Part shown: positions 35,501 through 44,022 of the stretch, in pieces
How positions within the stretch are numbered: position 1 is the first letter of the stretch
Layout: each line of letters begins with the position of its first letter
NCBI GenBank assembly: GCA_016648135.1
Contig: JADDOH010002000.1
Span: 186,001-250,000 of the forward strand
From: Agrypnia vestita
Lineage: Eukaryota > Arthropoda > Insecta > Trichoptera > Phryganeidae
Length of the DNA stretch: 64,000 bases
Direction of reading: 5' to 3'
Notes under the pieces: model-generated
Databases searched by the model: none
What the model was told of the DNA's origin: nothing
The model's input: the letters and a program-made list of their open reading frames with translations, nothing else
Program-made: the position numbers and the translations under genes

Positions 35501-38500
35501 TTTTGGAGTCAATTTTCGCTTGGGGCATGGTTTGGCTGGTTCGGCAGGGTTCAGCCATTGCGATGAGCGCTTCGATTATCGTACAGGATCCACTTTTCAT
35601 CACAGGTAATGATTCGATTTAAAATCCCTTCATTATTGTGCCGGTTGAGTAATGCAACGCAGCAGTCAACGCGCGTTTGTTGATTTGCTTCACTCAATTC
35701 GTGAGGTACCCACCTTTCAAGCTTTTTCACCTTACCAATTTGCTTCAAGTGGTTAAAACAGTTTTATCACTAACACCGCAGCCTGCAGCTAACTCGGATG
35801 TGGTTTGCGATGGATCCGCTTCCACAATAGCCTTCAATTCTTCATTATCAACTTTGGTCTCCGGCCGTCCACGGGGCTTGTTCCGCAGGTCGAAATTTCC
35901 AGAACGAAAACGTTGGAACCAAAAACGCACTGTGTTTTCTTTTGCGGCACCGTCGCCAAACACATCATTAATCCTTCGAGCCGTTTCTACAGCACTAGTG
36001 CCACGGTGGAACTCGTACTCGTAAATAACGTGATATTTCAAGTTTTTCATTTTGTAAACTGAGTGACGCAAAGAAAAAAACAATTGAGGAAAAAACAAAT
36101 GAATTATAATTTTAAAACAACAAATACATGAGTAAATAGCTGTATAAATTTGGATTTGGAATTCCTAACCAAAGAGAAGATATTTGAGATCAAATTTGCC
36201 AGTACGGCAAAACGCCAATTTCATATGTAAGGACCTAATATAAAAAAAATTGAATTGTAAACATTTTCTAGGTACATATCATTGTAATAAAATATTTTAT
36301 ATATTATCAATTAAATTAATAAAAAAATATAAATAGTTTGGTACAAATAGGCCATAATTCTCCAGTAAGGCGGTATAGTGGCAAGTATTTTTTGTTTAGT
36401 TTAGTTTTTAGTTTAGTTACAACACATTTTGGAGCCCAATAACTGTAGCGAAACACGTCACAAAAACACTCCAGGATTGAGTATTCACCAGGCTCGTGCA
36501 GTGAGAACAAGATATTTAGAAAAGAAACCAAAATAAGAGATATACAAATTAATAAACAAATAAGTTATTGTAGAATTGACTTTTGTAGTTGAGTTTGGTC
36601 TCTTTTGATTACTTATTTTATTTTATTATTTGCTTGACTTTATTGTATTATTAATTAAGATTTTTGATATATTAGATAAATAATATATTACCTTTCTTAT
36701 TGTCTAATAAATTAGATTACCTACATATATGATTGTAAGTGGTTATCCCTCACCACACACAAGAATCCTAATTCATTTTGGTGAGGTATATACATACAAA
36801 AAAAAACAATTGTAAATATTTTCGAGTATCTTTGTAATAAAATATTATATATATTATTAATTAAAAAAAAAATATCTCGTAATATTCCTCTCACAATGTT
36901 ATTACAGTAGGACCTCGTTACTTTGAAATTCAAGTGATAAAATTTACAAAAAACGCGATGCAAGGTACAAAACAAAAATCCCGATGCAATTTTTTTTCTT
37001 ATTATATATATATATATATATATATATTTATGTACTATCTACTTTACTTTATGCATTAATTATCTCATATTATGTAACTTATTTTCTTTTTTATATATTT
37101 ATGTACTAAATATATATATATATATATAAAAGTGAAACTCCCTCTCCAGACACAAGAGTTAGTCTCTTTTTGGAGAGGTACAATGATAAAAAAAATTTAT
37201 GTACCTAGATTTAATTTTTATGTATCAAATACGTAAATATATAATGATTTGTATTTAATAAATAAAATTAAAAAATTGCAAAATTCACCAAAAATCGTAA
37301 AATTCATTAAAAAAGTCACTAATTTTGTGAAAAATGTTTGTATTTTTTGCATATTTCAAGAAATTGTTTCAAAAACGCAATATTTATTATGTTACCAACC
37401 TACCCGATGTTTACACATTTGTTATTCTCACTTGTGAAAAAAATCAAAATATTCTTTGAATTTTGTCAATTTTCCAAAATGTGACCTAAACTGTATTGAT
37501 TTATGGCGCAAGCGGCTTAAAATTATTTCCAATTATGAGTTACGGTGGTTTTTGAATAATCTGGGTTAATCTAAGTAATACATATAAAACTAACATTTTG
37601 GGACTTTTTTATTCAAAAATTTCCAATTATGAGGAATTTCGAATTATCAGGGTTCGAATTAAAGATAAATACAGTCGATTCCGCTTAATTGTGACACATC
37701 AGGACTTGGGTATTTTGTCCCAATTAAGCGAATTTCACGCGATATGGTAGGTTTTGGTACACCAGTTATCTCAGCGAGCCGATGATAACTTGCATTAAGT
37801 GGCTGGCTTTTTATTTTATCTAGCAAAGCAATTTTACTGGAAAGTGTCAAATCATTTCTTGGCATTTTGGCAAGGGTCAAATTTCTGAAAAATAAAAATC
37901 ACAAAAAATAAGTTCACACGCGCGGTGTATTGGTGACTGAATAAATACGCAACAATTGAGACAGTGCCAGATGTATTGGTAACTGAATAAGATCAGTTTT
38001 ATTATCATTGCCAGTGTACAAAAACATCCCGTTGTCGATCTGCGGGTGCTAACGTCACCTGCATAGTCCGAGTCGCTGTAACCAGTGAGTTCAATATTTC
38101 TCCCACCGCTTAAATTTAACGTAATTAAACATATAGATTTACTACTGGTTTCTTAGTTTGGTTTCTGTTCTTTGAGATTTGTCCCAAAAGAAGCGGCTGT
38201 CCCAATTAAGCGGAATCGACTGTATTTAATTTCAATTTATTTTTCCATAAATGCGTTTCCATAAATTTCCATAAAAAAAATTCCATTTACATAAAAGTGA
38301 TGCGACTTGTTTTCACTGCACACCCCTGGTATTCAAACAAATGTATTATAACTTCAGTGGGAATTGACCCCGGAGGGATTAGGAGTCACTCCACACGACC
38401 ATGCCACATGCGACCCTTTTCAATAGTTTTTAAGTTCTCGCATTAAACTCTTCATTTACTATATTACAGATTCTCTAACATTTGAGAAAATCTTCATCAA

Positions 38501-41500
38501 CCAAGAGTACAGTACCTGTGTGTAGCCCTTGGAGTCTCTCTTCACCCGATCTGCCGCGTCCTTCAGCGGCCCTTGCGAGGATCCCTCCTCCGGCGCATAG
38601 TCCATCTTGGCCTGCTCGTCAAAGTCGGCGAAGCAATCGTCGTCCGACCCCGTCGCCGCCTCCCTATTGAGAAGAGAATCCACGAGACAGACGCTCATGC
38701 CAGAAATTTTCGCTGTCGTTTTGGCCGAGGTAAACTCGGGATCCGCCGCGTTCAACGTCAGCCGATCCAGGTCGTCCACGCAGTTCCACGCCTCTTCCAT
38801 CTTTCCGTGCCGCGTCAACGAAGGGTCTCCCAGCGTCTCGTCGACGTCGTAACCGTCGCTGGTTTTCCTCGCCCCATCCTCGCCGATGTCGCTTATTTTC
38901 CGTTTGTTTTCTTCGTAACTCTCGCTGGTTTTTCTCCTATTTTTGTTGTACACCCGGAGCGTTTTCAGATCTTCATCACTCGTCGCGTCCTGCAAATTTG
39001 GCTCTAGAAGGTTACTTGAATACGCTTCTTCCGCACTATTTTGGGTATTGTAGTGGTCGTGTCGGGCCTTTGCCATCTCCTTCAGCAGCCGGCTATTCTC
39101 CGAGTTCTCGGCTTGGTCACGCAAGCTTTCCACAAAGACCATGCTGTTGCAACCGACAGTCACGACGTCCTGCGCCACGTTTACGAAATCCATTTCCGGA
39201 ACTCTCTCGATATTGAACTGTCTCTCGCAGAGATTTGATTCGTCAGGGACACTCTGCACGGTGGTCACGTTGTCCCGCACGCACAGAGTTTCGTACGCCT
39301 GCTGCGAAGCTTCCACGCGCATCCTAGTCACGTCCTCCAGCCTTTGCAGCGCGGAATTGACCAAAACGATGGCAACTGGTTCCGGCTGACTGTCGCTTAC
39401 ATCTTCGGGCGTCGCTTCGTCTTGTTCCGGCGATGCGGATGACGCCGACGCCGCGTTGTCCGAGGGGTCATCTTCCGGGGAGTCGAAGCGGACCGCCGGC
39501 GTGTCGGTGCCGGGCACCCGCGCCGCAGGTCCCGGGGGCGGGGGAGGGAGGGGCGAGGTGGGGTCTCTGGTGGAGGCGCGCGGCCTGGCTAGCTGCTCGG
39601 GCGGCTTGGAGTAGACGTTCTCCTGGGGCTGCAGGATCTTCATCTCGCGCAGCTTGTTGCGAAGAGTGTCCACCCAGTCCTTCATCTCTTCCCTGGAATG
39701 TTAAACAATCTGCTCAACAATAAACCTACAAACTGAATATCCCCAAAAACAGTTCGAGTATATCTTGTAAGACACTATACAATGGATAATGAATGACATT
39801 TCTAAATAAATCTCAGATAAATTACGGCCGAGTGTCTCACCAAGTGGGCGCAGCGAGCGTCGTGCTCCCGGAGGCCGTCAGCACCACCAGGCGGTGGCCG
39901 GGGGCCCGGGGGCGCAGGCCGGCCGTCACGCTGAGCGCCTCGGCCAGTGGGCGGCGCCAGGCCGGCTGGTGCGTGGCGGCCAGCGCGGGCTGCGGGTAGA
40001 ACTCCAGGTAGGGCGCGCGGTCGCAGTGTACGCAGAACACCACCCACCATAGAACGGCCTTCTGCAAGACCAGAATTTGGAAGAATGCGGGTGTCAACAT
40101 CACACAGAAACATATCGTAACTAATATATTATTTTCAGCACTTTTCGCTAGACCGTGATCTGACAAAACATAGTTGTGTACAAGAATGCATTTGTCAATC
40201 TTTGGAAAGAGTAGATTGCATCTAGCACCTTGGAATAATTAAACACCTCAAGTGTAGGGACCATACCACTATGTTAACGAATAAAATTTAAAAACTCGCA
40301 AACATTTGCAAAAAAACATGGTTTAAATGTTGAATTGTGAACCATGGTGAAAAAAAAGTTGAACAAGTCTCGGTTCTCGTGTAACCCAAGAAAGCATGCA
40401 TTAAGCAATAGAGTGGTCAATATGTGGAACAGTTTGCCCGAGGATGTTGTGTCTGCAGCCAGTGTCAACCAATTTAATAATAGGCTGGATATTCAGATGA
40501 GAGACAGTGATATGGGCCTATCAGCTTATGCTGCCTGCCCATTATCAATAATAACAATAACAATAACAATAACAAATATTTGCACAGTTTTAATCATTTT
40601 ACTTGACTTGAATGAAAGTGAATGAATTACAATTAATCACTAAAATATCTACATTTTTTCCTTTTTTTGGCTGTGAGAACAACGCCATCTAATGTCTTGC
40701 TAGGATTAATGACGGACATTGCTGTATCGAAAATCAGGTTGTTTAATGTTTTATTGTTATTACCACGCTTATATTAGCTTCACCTGTTTGTCTGGATGTA
40801 ATCTTAAAATCGATATTTCACCCGCTTCCCAATGTCCAAACAACCTGAAATTCTGCTCACAGGCAAATTCTCGATGACAATACATGAATCAATAATCAGA
40901 TTTACTAATTAATCAACTAGTCCATCATAATTCACTAATCAACATTTTATATGAGAAATTAGTTAATGAGCTCACAAAAGATGGCGCTAGTTTCCTACCT
41001 AAATGACACTGGGTAATATTAACACTAAAAAGGAGGAAATTATATTACACGAAAAAAATATGTATATTTAACATCGCTTTTACATATGTGTTTAAATGTA
41101 AGTAGGTACTAAAAGTACAACATTTTTGGCAAAAAAAAATTTACCTCACTCTCCAAATAAAAGCGTGGGCACTTTCCCTCCATCTACAACAGAATTATGT
41201 AATCCATCCATATCAATATTATAAGCGCCCACGTTTTATTTGAAGGCAAAAAAAAATTTACCAAAATTTTTTATTTTGATTTTTTCATGTAATATAATTT
41301 TCTCCTTTTTATTTTATATTTAGGCTCTTTCAAAATATTCTTAACCCTTTCACTGCTGACAAAATGCGCCAAATTATTGATAATATTGAAGGATCAATTC
41401 AATAGTGCTGAGTCTAGAAACAAGTTAAAAATACAGTGCTCCATGCGTTCAAGTTCGGAAAAGGCAGACCAACGCGCGGTGTCAGCAATAAATGCGTTAA

Positions 41501-42163
41501 AAGTATATGTGGCAGTGATAAATTATGCCAATGTTTTTATGTCCCGCTGATGTACATACAGGTGTACCAGAGCTAGCAGCAGAAACTTTGCCGGTAGATT
41601 CCTGACTATGTTATGAGTCTAAAATGTTCAAGCAACCATGGCCTAATATTAATAGTTATGTAGATATGCAATAACAAAGTTTGCATTTTTTTTCAATCTT
41701 TCTGACTTATTTTTTTGCAAAAAGTTGAACTATCATTACAGTAACTTATATCGATTATGAAAAATTCATTTGCATTTTTTACAATAACTTTACAACATAA
41801 ATAATAAAAACCTTGTAAAAAAACTTTTGTCAATTGTTGAAAGGATTTTATTTGACTTATACTAAAGCGAATGATCAATATAATTTACTGTAATGAAAGT
41901 TCAACTTTTCGCAAAAGAATAAGTAGGGAATATTGAAAAAAATGCAAACATTAATATTGGTCACGGTTGCTTCAACCTTTTAGACTCGTAACATAGTCAG
42001 GAATCTACCGGCCAAGTTTCTGGTGCTAGCTATCAAGATGAAGTGGAGTGCGTACTTTCCCGCCCGGGCCGGGCTCCGGGACGTGGTGCAGCCAGGAGTG
42101 CTTGTGCACCTCCCGGAACAGCGTGGGCGGGGGGCCCACCGGGGACACCGAGGCGGGCTGCAT
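23422..42163 (-). CDS. PH-domain and tandem-PDZ scaffold protein, 14 exons, about 1,391 residues
   Basis: Spliced gene with exons 42163-42056, 40061-39841, 39692-38516, 34735-34543, 33939-33804, 32912-31406, 31311-31188, 30913-30872, 30714-30667, 29645-29507, 28068-27930, 24989-24914, 24805-24678 and 23559-23422. All junctions are GT-AG and keep frame through phases 0, 2, 0, 1, 2, 0, 1, 1, 1, 2, 0, 1 and 0. Residues about 20-125 form a pleckstrin-homology-like fold ending LAAPTWEEMKDWVDTLRNKL. Next comes a proline-rich stretch (TSPLPPPPPGP), then about 1,000 mostly polar residues. Residues about 1,190-1,375 hold two PDZ-like domains (VDIYGAVWVAGW...ALHIGDRLAAV, then LGLLLES...TLTEVNGRPLNLL), and the protein ends EYIVQ. 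This suggests a cytoplasmic or membrane-associated adaptor. I do not assign a name. The start is uncertain: exon 1 stays open 6 codons upstream of the ATG to an acceptor at 42,182. Coding exons are G/C-rich while introns are AT-rich and full of transposons. Confidence 0.8.
24678..24805 (-). CDS. PH/PDZ gene, exon 13 (PDZ 2 core)
   Basis: Acceptor TTTTGCAG, donor GTTTAC. Encodes GLLLESATITGIVADSPAHR, then AGVPGSGTLTEVNGRPLNLL. GLLL is the carboxylate-binding-loop position of a PDZ domain, and AGVPGSGTLTEVNG is its typical G-D-x-I-x-x-V-N-G region with the acidic residue replaced. Confidence 0.85.
24806..24913 (-). other. Short intron 12 of the PH/PDZ gene
   Basis: 108 bp, GTACCG to TTTGCAG. 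Confidence 0.7.
24914..24989 (-). CDS. PH/PDZ gene, exon 12 (link between PDZ 1 and PDZ 2)
   Basis: Acceptor GTTTCAG, donor GTACCG after CTAG. Encodes VELIIKRLPHGRVFALKKDS, then DKQDL. The VELIIKR part closes PDZ 1 and DLG begins PDZ 2. Confidence 0.8.
25639..25687 (-). promoter_or_regulatory. Possible core promoter (TATA and CCAAT boxes) inside the hAT-like element
   Basis: On the minus strand TATAAATA (25,646-25,639) lies about 37 bp after ATTGG (25,687-25,683), an inverted CCAAT box, in a G/C-rich setting. This could be the promoter of a solo LTR captured in the element. Confidence 0.35.
26938..26990. repeat. Short duplicated gacgggtcatcatc motif
   Basis: gacgggtcatcatcatcccgtcgtcat occurs twice in a row, the second copy with more cat units; each copy can also fold (gacggg/cccgtc). 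Confidence 0.8.
27460..27605. repeat. Direct repeat of about 60 bp
   Basis: aataaaacttctagccgtag and the bases after it recur 86 bp later, with about 5 differences in 55 bp. Confidence 0.8.
27930..28068 (-). CDS. PH/PDZ gene, exon 11 (PDZ 1 core)
   Basis: Acceptor ATTGACAG, donor GTACGT. Encodes VAGWRQRAHPLLYNALHIGD, then RLAAVGGAGVSSARAARRAL. IGDRLAAVGG is the standard PDZ G-D-x-I-x-x-V-N-G region. Almost every codon ends in G or C. Confidence 0.85.
28193..29164. mobile_element. Inverted-repeat element (family E) in intron 10 of the PH/PDZ gene
   Basis: Ends tagggcttacaacatgtacg and cgataagtcgtaagccct are inverted over about 65 bp (agtggtcattctacacaatg pairs with cattgtgtaaagtgatcact). One end is again present at 43,789-44,022. 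The 56-bp tandem repeat at 28,263-28,587 sits inside. Confidence 0.8.
28263..28587. repeat. 56-bp tandem repeat, 5.8 units
   Basis: Units start at 28,263, 28,319, 28,375, 28,431, 28,487 and 28,543 and are almost identical (gtaagaacatccacacatta...). No spacers, so not a CRISPR array. Confidence 0.97.
29507..29645 (-). CDS. PH/PDZ gene, exon 10 (start of PDZ 1)
   Basis: Acceptor TCCGCAG, donor GTGAGC. Encodes VLSLREQQVLRLRGEMAHEG, then GVRLLLRARDCPEQAVALVD and IYGAV. A charged helical lead-in is followed by the first strand of PDZ 1. Confidence 0.85.
30022..30412. repeat. 41-bp tandem repeat, about 9 units, in intron 9
   Basis: The unit gttaatataccacaagagat plus ctagcatacatttagttaccg recurs with exact 41-bp spacing at first (30,022, 30,063); later units carry small changes and deletions. 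Confidence 0.95.
30667..30714 (-). CDS. PH/PDZ gene, exon 9
   Basis: 48 bp. Acceptor TTTCCAG, donor GTAACA. Encodes ENSSSSIANKPVKSQ. Phase 1 in and out, so it could be skipped without a frame shift. Confidence 0.65.
30872..30913 (-). CDS. PH/PDZ gene, exon 8 (micro-exon)
   Basis: 42 bp. Donor GTAAGA is strong; the acceptor AAGGGAG is weak and was chosen because it keeps frame (NYRCSFDLDQKDK). An acceptor 4 bp upstream (GATAAG) would change the frame of these 14 codons. Confidence 0.5.
31188..31311 (-). CDS. PH/PDZ gene, exon 7
   Basis: Acceptor TCTAGCAG, donor GTAACG. Encodes VARPRPPAPAGPAPRRPLAS, then QADTRADRRRSNSLSSTTLR. Proline-arginine rich. RRRSNS looks like a basophilic kinase or 14-3-3 type site (inference). 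Confidence 0.75.
31406..32912 (-). CDS. PH/PDZ gene, exon 6 (long polar exon)
   Basis: 1,507 bp without a stop. Acceptor TTTGTTTCAG, donor GTCAGC. About 500 polar residues rich in Asn, Asp, Glu, Ser and Thr; no domain recognised; likely disordered. Codon ends are mixed, less G/C-rich than the domain exons. Patches such as VPKLVVDVPASPKKSDRVKA may be conserved motifs. Confidence 0.85.
32966..33222. mobile_element. Miniature inverted-repeat element, family B copy 2, in intron 5
   Basis: Palindromic: taccgtatattgctattctg at the left, gttcagaatacggt at the right, with ttgaaattaatgaattcaat and its complement inside. Starts about 55 bp into the intron from exon 6. Confidence 0.75.
33518..33545 (-). 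ncRNA. Degenerate hammerhead-ribozyme-like core in intron 5
   Basis: On the minus strand CCTGATGAGCTTCAAGC then AACCGATG: an intact CTGATGA and a GCTT/AAGC helix, but GAAAC is replaced by AACC. A relic. Confidence 0.3.
33804..33939 (-). CDS. PH/PDZ gene, exon 5
   Basis: Acceptor TGTTTCAG, donor GTAAAG. Encodes LAGESEASEPAFGVYVSLTQ, then TSETGLRDGRKDDVKNTVKP. Frame is fixed by phases 1 in and 2 out. Confidence 0.75.
34543..34735 (-). CDS. PH/PDZ gene, exon 4
   Basis: Acceptor TTTTCCCAG, donor GTTTTT (weak). Encodes VDLNAKKYEHFKKRLLNHAG, then ADARSSPKQVNIASDVKEKS and TKPTPAPRSKDAILTDDAAS. PTPAPRS resembles an SH3 ligand. Confidence 0.75.
34955..36238 (-). mobile_element. mariner transposon, 1,284 bp, in intron 3
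   Basis: Perfect in layout: TA duplications on both sides and inverted ends ttaggtccttacatacgaaa / ttcatatgtaaggacctaa. Inserted into a short repeat. Sense to the host gene. Confidence 0.95.
35033..36048 (-). pseudogene. mariner transposase, broken by two 1-bp losses
   Basis: Read on the minus strand from MKNLKYHVIYEYEF at 36,048. The first part has the helix-turn-helix pair (HRGTSAVETARRINDV and SQTTSELAAGCGVSDKTVL). The second has WVPHELSE and the first catalytic Asp in TCDEKWILYDN. The third has the second Asp in LLLHDNARPHTA and the last in YSPDLASIDYHFF, giving the D,D34D mariner triad. The last part ends at TGA codons near 35,033. The frame is lost near 35,753 and near 35,565, each by one missing base relative to the intact family pattern. 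So the transposase is not made, although all catalytic residues remain. The ends are well conserved, which suggests a fairly recent insertion. Confidence 0.93.
36904..37665. mobile_element. Tigger/pogo-type non-autonomous element, truncated copy
   Basis: Left end acagtaggacctcgttactt matches 13,227; the interior (gcaaaattcaccaaaaatcg..., tttccaattatgaggaattt) also matches. The right end stops at about 37,665, where the next element begins. Confidence 0.65.
37000..37030. repeat. (TA)n microsatellite
   Basis: About 13 TA units; a shorter run is at 37,111-37,129. Confidence 0.9.
37659..37865 (-). pseudogene. pogo/Tigger transposase N-terminal fragment
   Basis: From ATG at 37,865 the minus strand reads MPRNDLTLSSKIALLDKIKS, then HRLAEITGVPKPTISREI, a helix-turn-helix like the N-terminal domain of CENP-B and Tigger transposases. 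After about 50 residues the frame runs out into the terminal inverted repeat. The second DNA-binding part and the DDE catalytic domain are absent, so this is an internal-deletion derivative. Confidence 0.75.
37672..38222 (-). mobile_element. Tigger/pogo-like element with only the DNA-binding part of its transposase
   Basis: Ends CAGTCGATTCCGCTTAATT and AATTAAGCGGAATCGACTG are inverted and flanked by TA on both sides. 551 bp. Lies in intron 3 of the PH/PDZ gene. See the frame at 37,659-37,865. Confidence 0.88.
38340..38415 (-). repeat. Possible tRNA-derived SINE piece
   Basis: Minus strand has gtggcatggtcgtgtgg and, about 35 bp on, ggggtcaattccca, similar to A and B boxes. Degenerate. Confidence 0.35.
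38516..39692 (-). CDS. PH/PDZ gene, exon 3 (end of PH domain, proline-rich and polar part)
   Basis: 1,177 bp, acceptor ATTCCAG, donor GTACTG. Begins EEMKDWVDTLRNKLREMKIL, the C-terminal helix of the PH domain with its conserved Trp, then QPQENVYSK, then TSPLPPPPPGP (SH3-ligand-like) and a long acidic, Ser-rich stretch. Ends KRDSKGYTQ. Confidence 0.88.
39841..40061 (-). CDS. PH/PDZ gene, exon 2 (PH domain core)
   Basis: Acceptor TCTTGCAG, donor GTGAGA. Encodes KAVLWWVVFCVHCDRAPYLE, then FYPQPALAATHQPAWRRPLA and a strand RLVVLTASGSTTLAAPT. Alternating strands and the YLEFY position fit a PH fold. Nearly all codons end in G or C. Confidence 0.88.
40345..40520 (+). pseudogene. LINE 3' coding remnant in intron 1
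   Basis: Plus strand reads SNRVVNMWNSLPEDVVSAAS, then VNQFNNRLD, the end motif of many insect jockey- or CR1-like polyproteins. Only this tail is present; antisense to the host gene. An aataac run (40,545-40,576) follows. Confidence 0.75.
41028..41312. mobile_element. Nested palindromic miniature element in intron 1
   Basis: aaaaaggaggaaattatatt at the left pairs with aatataattttctccttttt at the right; an inner pair is aaaagcgtgggc / gcccacgtttt. Confidence 0.75.
41572..42029. mobile_element. Palindromic miniature element, family C relative, next to exon 1
   Basis: Inverted ends gctagcagcagaaactttgc / ggccaagtttctggtgctagc. The inner part matches family C. The right edge lies only about 26 bp from the splice donor of exon 1 of the PH/PDZ gene. 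Confidence 0.75.
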
Positions 42164-42181
42164 GCTACCCTCCGCACATCC
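42056..42181 (-). CDS. PH/PDZ gene, exon 1 or first identified exon
   Basis: Acceptor CTTTTCAG ends at 42,182; donor GTACGC follows 42,056. Encodes GCAEGS, then MQPASVSPVGPPPTLFREVH, then KHSWLHHVPEPGPGGK. FREVHKHSWLHHV is the first strand of the PH domain. Translation may start at the ATG at 42,163, with a non-coding exon upstream, or further up in an exon I cannot see. Confidence 0.8.
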
Positions 42182-42399
42182 CTGAAAAGTCACTTCATTA
42201 CTATCCCTGCACACAGCGTCTTCTCAAGCAAGCTCTCCAGGCTTTGCGGGTCAGGTCTTCCCCGAACACCAAACCACCAATGTTGCCCTCTTTAAATAGG
42301 TATAGTATTGATGAATAAGGGATTTTAGAGAAGAAAATATTTTGAAAGGATTTATCCACTTTTCAAATACACATTGAGATTAATATAATAATAAGATTG

Positions 42400-43041
42400 A
42401 CGCAACGAATACTACTTTCACGAATACGAATATCAAGCCTACTATTCGGCCAATACGAATAATTCAACAAGGTAATAAATAATACACCACTCTTCTCATT
42501 TTACTAAGAGGTTTAATAATTCAAATTTACCACAGCAAATATTTGATCAAAAAGCACATTTCTTTTATCCGTTTGTACATTCTCAGCGGTCGAAAATAAA
42601 TGTCACTTTTTTCACGCTTACGAGAGGTCATGTTATTAGATTTAATTTGAAATTATTTTACAAGAGTTAATACTTTTACACACAACAGAAATAAAATGGA
42701 ACGAATAATATATTTTACAAAACAAAAACTACATGAAATGAGCAACTAACCTAACCTTATTAATAACCCAACGAAACTAGATGAAAGAACTCATGTTATG
42801 CTGTGACTCAAGTAACAATTGACAACTTGAGATCTCAACAAATCCATTCATTCAATGTTAGGGGATCCTCGATAATATAGTCCGTAGGTTCGAATACACG
42901 GTGCACAGCCAAACCATAAATTGCATTGCGTTCGGTTATAAATAGTTTGTTTTTAATATTCGTGATGATAATCGACGAATTCAAATATTTGGTAAATATC
43001 TACTATTCGGCGAATACGAATATTCGTTGCATCAACGTTGT
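42400..43041. mobile_element. Inverted-repeat element
   Basis: gattgacgcaacgaatacta at the left and attcgttgcatcaacg at the right are inverted; cgaatacgaatat and tactattcggc words recur at both ends. No coding. Confidence 0.6.
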
Positions 43042-43069
43042 AGCAACTCGTTGCATTTTAACTGAAACA

Positions 43070-43210
43070 CCGGTCAGAGCGAATGACGTCACGCCTAAGT
43101 AACCATCACCGTGTCTCTTGAACTGTTGTCAAAGACACAACGCAATGTTAACTTAGGCTCGACGCATGTAAAGGCCATGACAGCTGCGGGCATTTTTGCG
43201 CAAAATTAAA
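43070..43210 (-). promoter_or_regulatory. Possible promoter zone upstream of the PH/PDZ gene
   Basis: Contains an exact cAMP-response-element palindrome TGACGTCA at 43,084-43,091 and is richer in CpG than its surroundings. It is about 900 bp upstream of the first identified exon. No TATA box. Tentative. Confidence 0.3.
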
Positions 43211-43214
43211 AATA

Positions 43215-43785
43215 GGTAGATGAAAATGCAATCTGTGTAAAAACTTAGTTTATAACTGAAATAATGTTATTTTGGGTAATAGTAGACGTGTACCTACATT
43301 ATAGAAAGTTATTTCTAAATCTGTCATCATGCCTATTCTATTCTCTCCTAGTTTCTTCATTCCTTGCTGTATCATATCATCGTTTGCCGCATTATTTGGA
43401 ATTTGTATTGATAACTGGTTTTTCGCAATTCAACGGCAACCGTCCGTACTAGTCAACAACAATTATACCAATCATCAATACAATCAGAGGCATTATGAAA
43501 CAATACAGTCACAGTAACCATTTCTTCTGACAGTACATATCCTCGATAGTTGAGTGTCCTGATTTGAAAACAAAACAGAATTGACGCGCAAGTAAATATT
43601 AAAAGAGATATTACACTTTAAAGTTTCATGCATTTTGACATTTGAGACGCTTTATCTAATGACAAAGTGTAAACCGTAAACAAGAGAGTTTAAAAAATGA
43701 CTAAAGACGCAAGATATTTTATAGATCTTGTAGAGACCAAATTATATTTTTTTATGTGAAAGTAGTTATGAAAGTCTTGAGGAGT
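43215..43785. other. Intergenic, nothing recognised
   Basis: AT-rich; open frames at 43,264-43,517 overlap each other in two frames and have no domain. Confidence 0.4.
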
Positions 43786-43788
43786 TCA

Positions 43789-44022
43789 TAGGGCTTACGA
43801 CCTATCATATGGCTGGCTTAAGTGATCACTCACAATGTAACTTTCACCATTTCCACCCGTGATAGAACACCACATCTATCAAATTTTTGGAAGTTGTATA
43901 TATTCAAGTTTCACATGTGTTGTAATAAACATTAGCGCCACCGGCGTCCAAAGCTTTTTACATTTCCCCAATCAAGTACAGATGTCACTAATAAGGTAGC
44001 TATAATATTGGAATTTTTTTAT
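43789..44022. mobile_element. One end of the family E inverted-repeat element
   Basis: tagggcttacgacctatcat... matches the right end of 28,193-29,164 in reverse orientation over about 230 bp. Confidence 0.7.

Larger units (their letters stand above)
34905..36310. repeat. Short repeat split by the mariner; relatives at 36,745 and 37,138
   Basis: ctcaccacacacaagaatca...tttttggtgaag at 34,910-34,946 continues after the mariner at 36,239 (aaaaaaaattgaattgtaaac...). The same order is seen uninterrupted at 36,745-36,870, and a diverged relative at 37,138-37,215. Confidence 0.6.

Noticed and set aside
39433..39999. Plus-strand frames opposite PH/PDZ exons 2 and 3
   Set aside because: They are shadows of strongly G/C-ended codons on the minus strand.
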